Assembly (NCBI RefSeq): GCF_011766325.1
Contig: NZ_BLLG01000014.1
Location: 62,001-126,000, forward strand
Length of the DNA stretch: 64,000 nt
Direction of reading: 5' to 3'
DNA from: Streptomyces pacificus
GTDB lineage: Bacteria > Actinomycetota > Actinomycetes > Streptomycetales > Streptomycetaceae
Shown here: positions 44,939 through 53,864 of the stretch, piece after piece
Layout: each line of letters opens with the position of its first letter
Numbering within the stretch: the stretch's first letter is position 1
Notes under the pieces: model-generated
Database searches by the model: none
What the model saw: only the letters and a program-made list of their open reading frames with translations
Told to the model about the DNA's origin: nothing
Translations under genes and position numbers: made by a program

Positions 44939-45847
44939 TCAGCGGGATGCTCCGGCGCCGAGGAACCGGCCGATCCGCCCGCGGAGCCCCGCCGGGTCGA
45001 GGCCGTGCGCGGCCAGATGCTCCTCCATCCGCCCGTACCGCCGGATCTCCCGCCGTGCGACGCCCAGCCCCAGCACCCGGTGAGGTACGTCCGCCAGCGC
45101 GTCGTTGACGGCGGCGGTCGACGTGCCCGCGAGATACGGCTCGACGACCACCACATCGGCCGGGCCGTGTCCGACCGCCCGCCGGACTCCGGCCGCGTCG
45201 AAGGGCCGCACGGTCGTCGCGTACAGCACCGTGACGTCCATACCCTCGGTCGCCGCCATGACGTGGTCCATCATCGGCCCCACCGCGACGACCACTCCGG
45301 AGCGCCCTTCCCTGACGGTCAGGAACCGGGCGCCGTCGACCGGCCACCCGTGCTCGTTCGATTGGAGCGACAGCCGCACATAGACGCGGTCGTCCCCCGG
45401 GGCCGCCCTCCGCAGCAGTGCCTCCGCCTCGTCCGGGTGCCCGGGCACATGGACGGTCCAGTCGTCGAGGGTGTCGAGCAGGGCCACATCGCCGGGTGCC
45501 ATATGGGTGAAGCCGCCCGCCGGCCAGTCGTAGGAAGCGCCCACGCTCACCAGGACACCGCCGACGCCCTGATGCCCGAAGTCGAGTTTGACCTGTTCGA
45601 ATGGGCGCTCGAGCAGGAAGCTGGCGAAGGTGTGCACCACCGGTCGCAGTCCGGTCAGGGCCAGTCCGCCGCCCACGCCGATCATCAGCTGCTCGCGGAT
45701 GCCGACGTTGATCACCCGGTCGGGGTGCGCCCGCGCCGCGGGCCGGAAGCCCTCCGCGCTGATGTCCGCCAGGACGAGGGCGAGCCGGGGGTCCTCGGCC
45801 AGCAGCCGGGTCGTGCTCGAGATGAAGCGCTCACGCATGGTGTCCAT
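44939..45847 (-). CDS. Transketolase-like, pyrimidine-binding/C-terminal subunit
   Basis: A 302-residue protein equivalent to the C-terminal half of transketolase/DXP synthase. RVINVGIREQLMIGVGGGLAL contains the glutamate that activates thiamine diphosphate, and DWPAGGFTHMAPGDVALLDT the substrate-side histidines. AAGGAAA precedes ATG 45847. With the next gene it forms a split transketolase. Split pairs of this type often sit in natural-product or sugar pathways; the donor is unknown. It converges on tgmB, so a link to graspetide synthesis is not required. Confidence 0.9.
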   Translation of the reverse strand: MDTMRERFISSTTRLLAEDPRLALVLADISAEGFRPAARAHPDRVINVGIREQLMIGVGGGLALTGLRPVVHTFASFLLERPFEQVKLDFGHQGVGGVLVSVGASYDWPAGGFTHMAPGDVALLDTLDDWTVHVPGHPDEAEALLRRAAPGDDRVYVRLSLQSNEHGWPVDGARFLTVREGRSGVVVAVGPMMDHVMAATEGMDVTVLYATTVRPFDAAGVRRAVGHGPADVVVVEPYLAGTSTAAVNDALADVPHRVLGLGVARREIRRYGRMEEHLAAHGLDPAGLRGRIGRFLGAGASR

Positions 45848-45934
45848 GATCGTTTCCTTGGGAGTGTGTTCTGTTCCCCGTCGGGTGCCCGCGGGGTGGG
45901 CGGCCCCGTCCGGGTCCGCCGCCGGGAGCGCCCG

Positions 45935-46660
45935 TCAGGCGGTCCTCGGCTCGACGCGGGCCACCACGGCGTGCGGGCGGCCGGGATGCGGGGCGGTGAA
46001 CGCCGAGTACAGTGCCTGCGGGTCGCGACCGTCCACGGACGCGGTGGACCAGCCCGCCGCCGCGAAGCGCGTGGCGATGCCTCCGGGCCAGCCGTGGGTC
46101 GCGGAGGCGTTGTCGATCACCAGCGTGTGGAGCCGGTCGAGCCCCGCAGGGCCGGCGAAGGCGATGGCCTCGTGGTTGCTCCCCTCGTCCAGCTCCGCGT
46201 CGCCGATCAGCACCCACACCCGGGGGGTGTCCAGCCCCTGCGCCCGCAGGCCCAGCGCCGTGCCGACCGCGAGGGGCAGCCCGTGCCCGAGCGAGCCGCT
46301 GCCGATCTCCACCCCGGGCACCAGCATCCGGTCCGGGTGGTGGCCGAGGGGGGAGTCGTACGATCCGAAGCCGGCCAGTACCTCCTCGTCGATGAAGCCC
46401 TTCGCCGCGAGCACGGCGTAGTAGGCCATGGGCCCGTGGCCCTTCGACAGCAGGAACCGGTCGCGTTCCGGCGAGTCGGCGGTCTCCGGGGTCACCCGGA
46501 GCACCCGGTCGTAGAGCACCCACAGTGCGTCGAGCGTCGAGGTCGCCGCGGGCCCGTGCTTCTCGTCGCCCGTCATCAGGGCCATCAGGGCCGTCAGGCG
46601 CCCGAGGTCCCGGCGGTCGGGCGCGGTGTCGTGCATCGTGGTGGTTCCCGTGCTGGTCAT
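45935..46660 (-). CDS. Transketolase-like, ThDP-binding N-terminal subunit
   Basis: A 241-residue protein equivalent to the N-terminal half of transketolase. The ThDP diphosphate/metal motif is GDAELDEGSNHEAIAFAG with DN about 30 residues after GD. FLLSKGHGPMAYYAVL and GSGSLGHGLPLAVG are the other core motifs. ATG 46660 coincides with the predicted transcription start, so the mRNA may be leaderless, which would explain the missing ribosome site. ATG 46636 is an alternative. An 87-nt gap separates it from the second subunit. Confidence 0.9.
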   Translation of the reverse strand: MTSTGTTTMHDTAPDRRDLGRLTALMALMTGDEKHGPAATSTLDALWVLYDRVLRVTPETADSPERDRFLLSKGHGPMAYYAVLAAKGFIDEEVLAGFGSYDSPLGHHPDRMLVPGVEIGSGSLGHGLPLAVGTALGLRAQGLDTPRVWVLIGDAELDEGSNHEAIAFAGPAGLDRLHTLVIDNASATHGWPGGIATRFAAAGWSTASVDGRDPQALYSAFTAPHPGRPHAVVARVEPRTA

Positions 46661-46666
46661 GCGCCC

Positions 46667-46697
46667 ACCATGCAACTTCAACCGCAGTTGAGGTCAA
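46667..46697 (-). promoter_or_regulatory. MerR-type promoter (19-bp spacer with central palindrome)
   Basis: Reading the minus strand, TTGACC (-35) and CATGGT (-10) are 19 bp apart, with the near-palindrome CCTCAACTGCGGTTGAAG covering the spacer. An overlong spacer filled by a dyad is the hallmark of promoters activated by MerR/SoxR-family regulators. No merR gene is seen nearby. The expected start point is at or next to ATG 46660. Confidence 0.55.
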
Positions 46698-46784
46698 CCG
46701 GCAATCGGTTCGTGGCCACCCGGTGAAGTGCGGTATGGTTCTGGTGCGCGTTCGGCCCGGGGAATTACCAGGTCAGGCGGGCAT

Positions 46785-46858
<74 letters not shown>

Positions 46859-47159
46859 CGGAAACGTCGCAGATCAGAGGGGTCCTTCGGGGCCCCTCTC
46901 GATTGTTTCCAGGGGTGCCGTCTCGCGATTCCTCGCAACATCTGTTGATCAAGGTCAGCACCGGGTCCGCTCCGCCGTGCGCTCCGAGGGAAGACCGCCG
47001 GATGTGTCGATGACACGGCGGGCCTCTGCGGCGGCGGGCCTCGTCGGCGGCCGGCCCGGGTTCGTCCCCGCCGGCCGGTGCCACGACCGGCCATGGGCGG
47101 TACAGCGCGACCTCCCGGGTGTGCGTGGCGTCGCAGTGCCCCGGCGCGGAGGCACCTGG
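46859..47159. other. Spacer between tRNA-Pro and the MFS gene
   Basis: About 300 bases. It holds the tRNA terminator and, at 47097-47117, a 21-bp sequence (GCGGTACRGCGCGACCTCCC core) that recurs with one mismatch downstream of the second tRNA copy. No gene is supported. Confidence 0.45.
46876..46899 (+). terminator. tRNA-Pro terminator hairpin with TTCG tetraloop
   Basis: AGAGGGGTCC-TTCG-GGGCCCCTCT forms a 10-bp stem with one wobble and a very stable UUCG loop, followed by CGATTGTTT. It lies 17 nt after the tRNA. Confidence 0.85.
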
Positions 47160-48596
47160 TCAGCCGGGGCGTGCGGGGGTGCGGGGCATCATGCGCTCGG
47201 CCAGCACGCCGATCGCCACAGCCGCGACGGCGCTGCCCACCGCGACCCAGCGCAGCACGCCCTCGATCGATGCGCCCAGGCCCTCGCCCGCGGCCCGTAC
47301 CTCGATCAGGGTCGCACCCGCGGCCACGCAGATGCCCGCGACCCCGATCATGACGGCCAGCGTGACCCCGGAGGCCTGGCCGGCCCGCTCGGGCGGCACC
47401 ACGACCTGGGTTCCGGCGCTGCCCATCGTCCATCCCAGGCCGTACCCGAGCCCGGTCAGTGCCAGTCCGGGCACATAGGACCACAGCCCCCCGCCGTAGG
47501 AGACGAGGAACAGGCCGGCGCCTCCGACCACGGTCCCCACGCCGATCGTACGGGGGACGTCGAAGCGCTCGCCGAGCCGCCCCGAGAGCAGCGCGGCGAT
47601 CCCCGCCGAGACGGACGCGGCGAGGAAGACCAGGCCGGCCCCGAGCGGTGAGTACCCCTCGACCTGCTGGAGATAGATCGTGATGCCGTACATGGCGACG
47701 ACGAAGGCGATGTTCGCGACGGTGGCCATCATGGTGATGAGCACATAGGGCTTGTTGCGGAACAGGTCGAGGGCGACCAGCGGCCAGCGGGCCACGCGCT
47801 CGTGGAGCACGAAGGCGACCAGCAGCAGCACCCCGGCCGCCGCGAGACCGACGGTCCAGCCGGGGGGCCACGTGGTCGAGCGGTCGACCGCGTAGGTCAC
47901 CAGGGCGATGCCGGCCGCGACCGCGAGCACGCCCGGCAGGTCGATCGAGCGGGGCACGGTGGTGTCACGCGACTCGCGCACTCCGGCGACCACCATCAGG
48001 ATGGCCGCCGCGCACGTCGGGACGTTGACCAGCAGCACGACGCGCCAGCTCAGCAACTCGGTGACACCGCCGCCGAACACTGGTCCGAGGGCCAGGGCCA
48101 CGGCGCCGATCCCGAAGGCGTTCCCGATGGCCCGTAGTGTGCGTTCCGGGGGATAGGCATCCGTGATGATGGCGATGGCGAGCGGGAACAGCACGCCCGC
48201 GCCGACACCCTGGGCGATCCGCATGACGATGACGACGCCCGCGTCGGAGGAGAGGCCGGCGGCGAGCGAGCAGACGCCGAACACGACCAGGCCGCCGAGC
48301 AGCATCCGCTTGCGGCCGAGGATGTCGCCGAGCCTTCCGCCGGGGACCAGGGTGGCGGCCAGTGCCAGCATGTAGCCGCTGATCACCCACTGGAGATCGG
48401 TGGTCGTGGTGCCGAGTTCCGCGGCCATCCGGGGGAGGGCCAGGTTGAGTGCCAGGAAGTCCAGCTGCACGACGAAGATGCACAGCGAGGCGGCGATCAG
48501 CGTCAGGCCGAGACGCAGCTGCCCGGCCCCGAGGCCGTCTGGGCGGGGCCCGGGGTCCTCACCGTGAGGTCTGCGGTGGGGTCGGCCGAGGTGCAT
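47160..48596 (-). CDS. DHA2-type MFS drug exporter
   Basis: A 478-residue, 14-helix major facilitator transporter. Motif A is GRLGDILGRKRML between helices 2 and 3, and motif C-like glycine-rich GPVFGGGVTELLSWR lies in helix 5. LQWVISGYMLALAATLVPGG is typical of the DHA2 (EmrB/QacA) group, which expels drugs or self-made antibiotics using the proton gradient. AGGAG stands 6 nt before ATG 48596. It diverges from a second exporter of the same class. Confidence 0.92.
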   Translation of the reverse strand: MHLGRPHRRPHGEDPGPRPDGLGAGQLRLGLTLIAASLCIFVVQLDFLALNLALPRMAAELGTTTTDLQWVISGYMLALAATLVPGGRLGDILGRKRMLLGGLVVFGVCSLAAGLSSDAGVVIVMRIAQGVGAGVLFPLAIAIITDAYPPERTLRAIGNAFGIGAVALALGPVFGGGVTELLSWRVVLLVNVPTCAAAILMVVAGVRESRDTTVPRSIDLPGVLAVAAGIALVTYAVDRSTTWPPGWTVGLAAAGVLLLVAFVLHERVARWPLVALDLFRNKPYVLITMMATVANIAFVVAMYGITIYLQQVEGYSPLGAGLVFLAASVSAGIAALLSGRLGERFDVPRTIGVGTVVGGAGLFLVSYGGGLWSYVPGLALTGLGYGLGWTMGSAGTQVVVPPERAGQASGVTLAVMIGVAGICVAAGATLIEVRAAGEGLGASIEGVLRWVAVGSAVAAVAIGVLAERMMPRTPARPG

Positions 48597-48912
48597 GGCG
48601 GGCTCCTGTGTTCCTGCGTCCGCCGGCTGTCCGGCGCACGCCCTCCCGGTGTGCGTCCGCCTGCCGGTTCCCGGCAGGGGTAGAGCGGTGTCCGCGATGC
48701 CCCACGGCATGGCGCTCCGGCGGTGTGGGCCTCAGGGGCGTTGCGAGCATAGTCAATGGAGTCGGATGATTCCGGAGATAATGCCGCATTTCATCCGTGC
48801 GGTGGCGATGTGCCCGATCGCCCGGCCTCACCCGGGACGGCTTCCGGCTCCCGGCAACCGGCTCCCGCGCAGCGCGCTGATCCACCGGGGAGCACCGGCC
48901 TGGCCTTAGCGT
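48597..48912. other. Divergent spacer between two MFS exporters
   Basis: About 315 bases holding both exporter promoters. Locally AT-richer sequence near 48740-48800 is the best promoter candidate. TAGCGT at 48907-48912 is 7 nt before ATG 48919 and would fit a leaderless transcript. No regulator gene lies here. Confidence 0.4.
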
Positions 48913-50496
48913 GTGACGATGCGTCATACCAAGCAGCGGACAGCACGCTCCTGGACGAGAACCCAGGTCCTGACCATCGTGGCGACCGGACTCGGCCTCT
49001 TCATGGTCTTTCTCGACGCCCTCATCGCGAACGTCGCCCTGCCGGACATCCAGCGGGACTTCGGCGTCGGCGAGTCGGGTCTGCAGTGGGTGGTCACCGC
49101 GTACTCCATCGGTATGGCGGTGTTCATCATGGCCGGTGCGACCGCGGCGGACCGGTTCGGGCGCAGGCTCCTGTTCGTCGTCGGCGTCACGGTGTTCACC
49201 CTCGCCTCCGCCGCCGCGGGCCTGGCGCCCACGCTCGTCCTCATGGCCATCGCCCGTGCCGTGCAGGGCATCGGGGCCGCGACGGTGACCGTGACGTCGC
49301 TGGCGCTGGTGAGCGCCGCGTTCTCCGACGACGACGAGCGGGCGAAGGCCATCGGGCTGTGGACCGGCGTGGCGAGTGTGGCGACCGCCCTGGGCCCCAC
49401 GATCGGGGGAGTGCTGACCGAGAGCGTCAGCTGGCGGGCCGTGTTCATGGTCAATGTGCCGGTCGGAGTGCTGGTCCTGGTGATGACCGCCCGCTATGTC
49501 GCCGAGTCCCGGGAGGCGACGCCCCGCGGCTTCGACTGGGGCGGCCAGTTGCTGTTCGTCGTCGCCGTCGGATCCCTGGCCTACGGGCTGATCGAAGGCC
49601 AGAAGGCCGGCTGGACATCGGCCCGGATCCTGACCCTGCTGGTGGTCGGCGTGGTGGGACTCGTCTTCTTCGCCCGGTACGAGTACCGGAACCCGAACCC
49701 GATGATGGACGTCCGCCTCTTCCGCCACCGTGCGTACGCCGTGGGCATCGCCACGATCTTCTCGGGCTTCTTCAGCGCATACGGGACGCTGCTGGTCGTC
49801 ACGCAGTACTTCCAGAACATCGAGGGGTACTCGCCGGAGGCGGCAGGGCTGCTGATCCTCCCGTTCGCCTTCAACATCATGCTGCTCTCCCCGATCGCCG
49901 GCCGGCTGGCGGCACGGGTCGGGCCGCTGCCGGTCGCCAGGACCGGCCAGCCGCTGCTGGTCGCCGGGCTGGTCGTCATCGCCCTGGGCATGCCCGTCTC
50001 CGTGGCGGTGGTCGCGGCCGGTCTCTTCCTCTGCGGCGCCGGTGTGGCCCTCCTCGCCACCCCGGTCACCGCCCTGGCCATGAGCTCGGTGCCGGTGGAC
50101 CGGGCGGGGATGGCCTCCGGCATCATGAGCGCCCAGCGGGCCATCGGCTCCACGTTCGGCTTCGCGGTCCTCGGCAGCATCCTCGCCGTCTGGCTCGGGC
50201 GCAGCCTCACCGCCGATCTGCGCGAAGCGGTCCCGGACGCCGCGGCCCGCCGGGCGATCGCCGAGCGGATCATCCAGGAGGCCAACCCCCACGCCTATCC
50301 GGCCGAGATCGGCCCCGGCAGACCGGTGCCGGGGGCCTCGCTGGAGCAGCGCGCTTCCGTCGCGGAGATCGCGACGCGCGACTTCATCCAGGGCTGCCAG
50401 GTGAGCGTCGGATTCGGAGCCGCCGTGTGCGCGGTGACCATGGTGCTGCTCTGGACGGTCGCCGGCAGCGGTGCGGAGCCCCGCGGATCGCGGTGA
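48913..50496 (+). CDS. DHA2-type MFS drug exporter
   Basis: A 527-residue, 14-helix transporter with LQWVVTAYSIGMAVFIMAGA, motif A-like ADRFGRRLLFVVGV and motif C-like GPTIGGVLTESVSWR. It shares its fold with the divergent neighbour but is clearly a different subgroup. The start is GTG 48913 or ATG 48919. TGACG-ATG-CGTCA (48914-48926), a perfect palindrome, spans the start codon and is a likely operator for a TetR-like repressor. No ribosome site is present, so a leaderless mRNA is plausible. Confidence 0.9.
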   Translation: MTMRHTKQRTARSWTRTQVLTIVATGLGLFMVFLDALIANVALPDIQRDFGVGESGLQWVVTAYSIGMAVFIMAGATAADRFGRRLLFVVGVTVFTLASAAAGLAPTLVLMAIARAVQGIGAATVTVTSLALVSAAFSDDDERAKAIGLWTGVASVATALGPTIGGVLTESVSWRAVFMVNVPVGVLVLVMTARYVAESREATPRGFDWGGQLLFVVAVGSLAYGLIEGQKAGWTSARILTLLVVGVVGLVFFARYEYRNPNPMMDVRLFRHRAYAVGIATIFSGFFSAYGTLLVVTQYFQNIEGYSPEAAGLLILPFAFNIMLLSPIAGRLAARVGPLPVARTGQPLLVAGLVVIALGMPVSVAVVAAGLFLCGAGVALLATPVTALAMSSVPVDRAGMASGIMSAQRAIGSTFGFAVLGSILAVWLGRSLTADLREAVPDAAARRAIAERIIQEANPHAYPAEIGPGRPVPGASLEQRASVAEIATRDFIQGCQVSVGFGAAVCAVTMVLLWTVAGSGAEPRGSR

Positions 50497-50737
50497 CCAC
50501 TGGAGCAGGTGCCCTCGCACAGGGACCCGGTGCCTCGTGCCCGGTGCCTCGTGCCCAGGGCGGGGTGCCGGCTCCCGGGCTCTCCGGCTCCCGGGTTTCC
50601 TCCGGGTTGTCTCCCGGTCTCCCGGTCTCCCGGCCGTCCGTCTCGCCCGGTGCCGCGGACGGCGCGGGCCCGGGCGGGCACCCCGGCCCGGCCCGGTTCC
50701 CCCGCGAAGGCGCCGGACGTGCCTTCCGGCCCCGTGC

Positions 50738-53674
50738 TCAGCCGGCGGCCGGGCCGCCGGCGAGGACCGGCGGCGGTCTCAGCCCAGGCCAGGCACTCAG
50801 CGCGCCGGCCAGCTGCGCCCGCGAACGGACGTCCAGCTTCTGGTAGATACGCGTCAACCGGGCCTCGACCGTCTTCACGCTCAGATAGAGCCGCGCGGCC
50901 GCCTCCTGGTTGCTGGCGCCCTGCCCCACCAGCAGCGCCAGATGCAGCTCCGCCTCCGTCAGCGATGACAGCGCGCCGGCGCGGGAAGGCGCGGGATCGG
51001 CCGTCCCCGACGGGGTCTCCGACGCCAGCGCCAGCCAGGGCGCAGCGCCCGACCGCTCGAAGACCGCTGCCGCCGCCTGCAGCGCCCGCTGGGCGGCCGA
51101 TCGCCTGCGACGGCGGCGCTCCACCCGGGCGAGCGCGATCAGCGCCCGGCCGCGCTCCAACGGCAGCCCCGCGCCGCCGAACCGGTCGGCGGTGTCGGCC
51201 AGCAGCACGGCCGCCTCGGTGGCCTTCCCGCTCGCGGCCAGGCAGAGTGCGTGCACCCGGTCGCAGCCGAGCAGTACCGTCGTACGGCCCAGCCGCTCCG
51301 CGACCGGGCGGACGGCGGCCAGGACGTCGCCGGCCTCCTCCGGGGCGTCGTTGGCGAGCAGCGCCTCCGCCAGCTCCTCGTGCCAGCGCAGCATGGACGG
51401 GTCGACGGCGCTCTGCGCCCGCTCCCCGGCCTGGACCCGGCGCAGCGTCTGAAGGGCGTTGGCCACGTCGCCGGTGACGAGCTGGACCCGGCCGAGCGCG
51501 TACAGGCTGCGGGAGAGGAAGACGCGGTCGCCCTCCTCCTCGGACGCCTGGGCGCTGCGGCGGGCGTAGCCCGCGGCGCGGGCGAAGCTGCCGCCCGCCG
51601 TCTCGGCGAGGGCCAGGGAGTACCAGGCGGGCCCCGGGGAGAGACCCGCCTCCAGGGTCAGTGCCAGCGACCTGCCGGCATGGGACAACGCGGCGGCGCA
51701 CTGGCCCCTGCGCGCCTCGACCTCGGCGGACGTGTTGAACAGCTCGATGGCGTCCTCGACGGTACCGCGCCGCTCGACCAGCGGCAGCAGGGCGTTCAAC
51801 TGGTCCCGGGCGTCGGTGAGCCGGTCGTCGCACAGGGCGTGGCGGATCGTCAGTATCCGGGCGGTGTTGCGGACCCCCTGCGGCCGTTCCACCATCTCCA
51901 GGGCCCGTGCCTCGGCGAGTACCCGCTCGGCGTCGGGCCGGCCGAGGAAGCGCTCCATGCGGGCCCGGACGGTCAGCGCCCTGGCCGCCGTCCTGGTGTC
52001 GCCGACGGAGGAGGCCAGTTCGGCCGATTCGACGGCGGCCGCCCGCGAGCGCAGGGGGTCGCCGTCGGCGAGCACGTACTTCACGGCAAGCCGGAGCTGT
52101 ACGGCGGCACGCAGCGCGGTGTCGCCCTCGGAGTCCTCCATCGCGTGCACATAGATCTCGTCGAGGTCGGTGAGCCCCTGCCCCGCGGTGTCCAGCACCG
52201 CGAGCCGGGCGCGTACCCGGTCGGCGGGGCCGGCGTCCCGGGAGAGGAGGTCGGTGGCGGCCCGCACCGCCAGGTCGGCCCGCGCGGCACGGGCCGCCTC
52301 CTCCGCCGCGTCCACGAGTCGGGAGATCCGCTGCCCTCCCACCCGGCCGGGTGTGGTCTCCGCGGCGAGCAGGGCGAGTTCGGCCGCCAGGGCGCTGTCG
52401 CCCCGGCGACGCGCGGCTTCGGCTGCCGTGGCCACCTCGGCCGCCAGCAGTTCGTCGGGCACGTCCGTGGCGAGAGCGCGGTGCCGCACCTCCTCCACCG
52501 GGTCGTCCACGACCCGGGCGAGTGCGGCGTGCCCCTGGCTGCGCTCGGTCCAGCAGGCGTCGTGGACGAGCGTCGACGGCAGCACGCCGGCGGTGAAGGC
52601 CACGGACCCGTCCTCGGTGAGGGTGACCAGCCCGGCCCGTTCGGCCGTGGCCAGGTCGGCCTCGGCGCCGGGGCGGCCCGCCCGGCGGATCAGCGACGCC
52701 GACGGGCGCAGCGCGAGCGCGGCGAGCAGCAGCGTGTCGCGCACCGCGGGGGAGGCCACTGCGAGGAGTTGACGGGCGAGGTCGCGGGCGCGGCCCGACA
52801 GGGACAGCGCCTCGGCGTGGTGCACCGGTGTGCGCGCGTCGGCGAGGGAGCGGCCGATGGCGAGCGCGAGTCGCGGATTCCCGCCGCTCGCCCGGTGGAT
52901 GCGTCCGGCCATCCGGGCCGGGAGGCGGTGGTGGATGAGGAGTTCGGCGATCTCGTCGGCGTGCAGCGGCGGTACGTTCAGCACATCGGCCTCGGAGGGC
53001 ACCCACAGCGGTTCCGGGTCTTCGCCCCGGGTGCCGGGGCCGTACGCCTCGGCGTCGGGGGTCTCCACGGCGACGACCCGCAGCGTGGACGGGGCCAGGT
53101 GGAGGGCGAAACGCATCAGGTCCGCGCTCTCGGGGTCCATCCGCTGCACTCCGTCGACGACGAGCAGCACGGGACCGCGGGCGGCGAGCGCCCGGAGGAT
53201 CCCGGCGACGGCCAGCCGCAGGGCGATGCGGTCCCAGCCCTCCTCGGGCACGGGGGCCTCCCGGCACAGCATCGCCACGGCGGCGCGCTGAGGGCCGGGG
53301 AGCACCCGGAGGACGTCCTGCTCCCCGGCCGGGGTTCCGGTTCCGGTGCCGGTGCCGGATGCGGTGCCGGTCGGCGGTCCTCCACCGTTCGCTGACACGG
53401 CGACCGAGGCCACCAGCGTGGCGGCGGCAGCGCCCGGGGTCCGGCGGTCGGTGGGGAGCGTGGCGAGCCGCAGCACATGCTCGCCGCGTGCCTCGGCGCG
53501 CGCCGCGATGGCGAGCGCCACCTCGGACTTGCCGACCCCCGCGGGGCCGGTGAGGAGCGCGCGCCCACCGGAGTGCAGCACGCGGTCGAGGCGGTCGAGG
53601 AGTTCGGCCCGGCCGACCGGCACGCGGGGTCCCCCCGCGCCGGGGCGCGGAGGCGGATGCGCACCGGTGTTCAC
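50738..53674 (-). CDS. Large LuxR-family (LAL-type) transcriptional regulator
   Basis: A 978-residue regulator. The N-terminal AAA/NACHT-like ATPase shows Walker A GPAGVGKSE near residue 43 and Walker B VLLVVDGVQRMD. A long TPR-like helical middle follows, and the C-terminus holds a LuxR helix-turn-helix (LTEAELHLALLVGQGASNQE then VKTVEARLTRIYQKL). A Thr-Gly repeat (GTGTGTG) near residue 100 reflects slippage-prone DNA. GTG 53674 is preceded by AAGGAGG. LAL proteins usually activate secondary-metabolite or transport genes; the two exporters next door are candidates. Confidence 0.92.
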   Translation of the reverse strand: MNTGAHPPPRPGAGGPRVPVGRAELLDRLDRVLHSGGRALLTGPAGVGKSEVALAIAARAEARGEHVLRLATLPTDRRTPGAAAATLVASVAVSANGGGPPTGTASGTGTGTGTPAGEQDVLRVLPGPQRAAVAMLCREAPVPEEGWDRIALRLAVAGILRALAARGPVLLVVDGVQRMDPESADLMRFALHLAPSTLRVVAVETPDAEAYGPGTRGEDPEPLWVPSEADVLNVPPLHADEIAELLIHHRLPARMAGRIHRASGGNPRLALAIGRSLADARTPVHHAEALSLSGRARDLARQLLAVASPAVRDTLLLAALALRPSASLIRRAGRPGAEADLATAERAGLVTLTEDGSVAFTAGVLPSTLVHDACWTERSQGHAALARVVDDPVEEVRHRALATDVPDELLAAEVATAAEAARRRGDSALAAELALLAAETTPGRVGGQRISRLVDAAEEAARAARADLAVRAATDLLSRDAGPADRVRARLAVLDTAGQGLTDLDEIYVHAMEDSEGDTALRAAVQLRLAVKYVLADGDPLRSRAAAVESAELASSVGDTRTAARALTVRARMERFLGRPDAERVLAEARALEMVERPQGVRNTARILTIRHALCDDRLTDARDQLNALLPLVERRGTVEDAIELFNTSAEVEARRGQCAAALSHAGRSLALTLEAGLSPGPAWYSLALAETAGGSFARAAGYARRSAQASEEEGDRVFLSRSLYALGRVQLVTGDVANALQTLRRVQAGERAQSAVDPSMLRWHEELAEALLANDAPEEAGDVLAAVRPVAERLGRTTVLLGCDRVHALCLAASGKATEAAVLLADTADRFGGAGLPLERGRALIALARVERRRRRRSAAQRALQAAAAVFERSGAAPWLALASETPSGTADPAPSRAGALSSLTEAELHLALLVGQGASNQEAAARLYLSVKTVEARLTRIYQKLDVRSRAQLAGALSAWPGLRPPPVLAGGPAAG

Positions 53675-53864
53675 GTACCCCCACCTCCTTCCGGCGTGCG
53701 GGCCCGCTGCCCGCCGGAGCAGAGAATACGAACCCGGTCGGCCCGTTCCAGGCCCCGTGTCCGGCATGCGGACAGGTCCGTCGTGGGCCGACAGCGGGGC
53801 GCGTCCGTGGGAACTCCCCACGAACGCGCCCCTGACCTGCATGGATGCTGGTCGTGTCGCCGTA

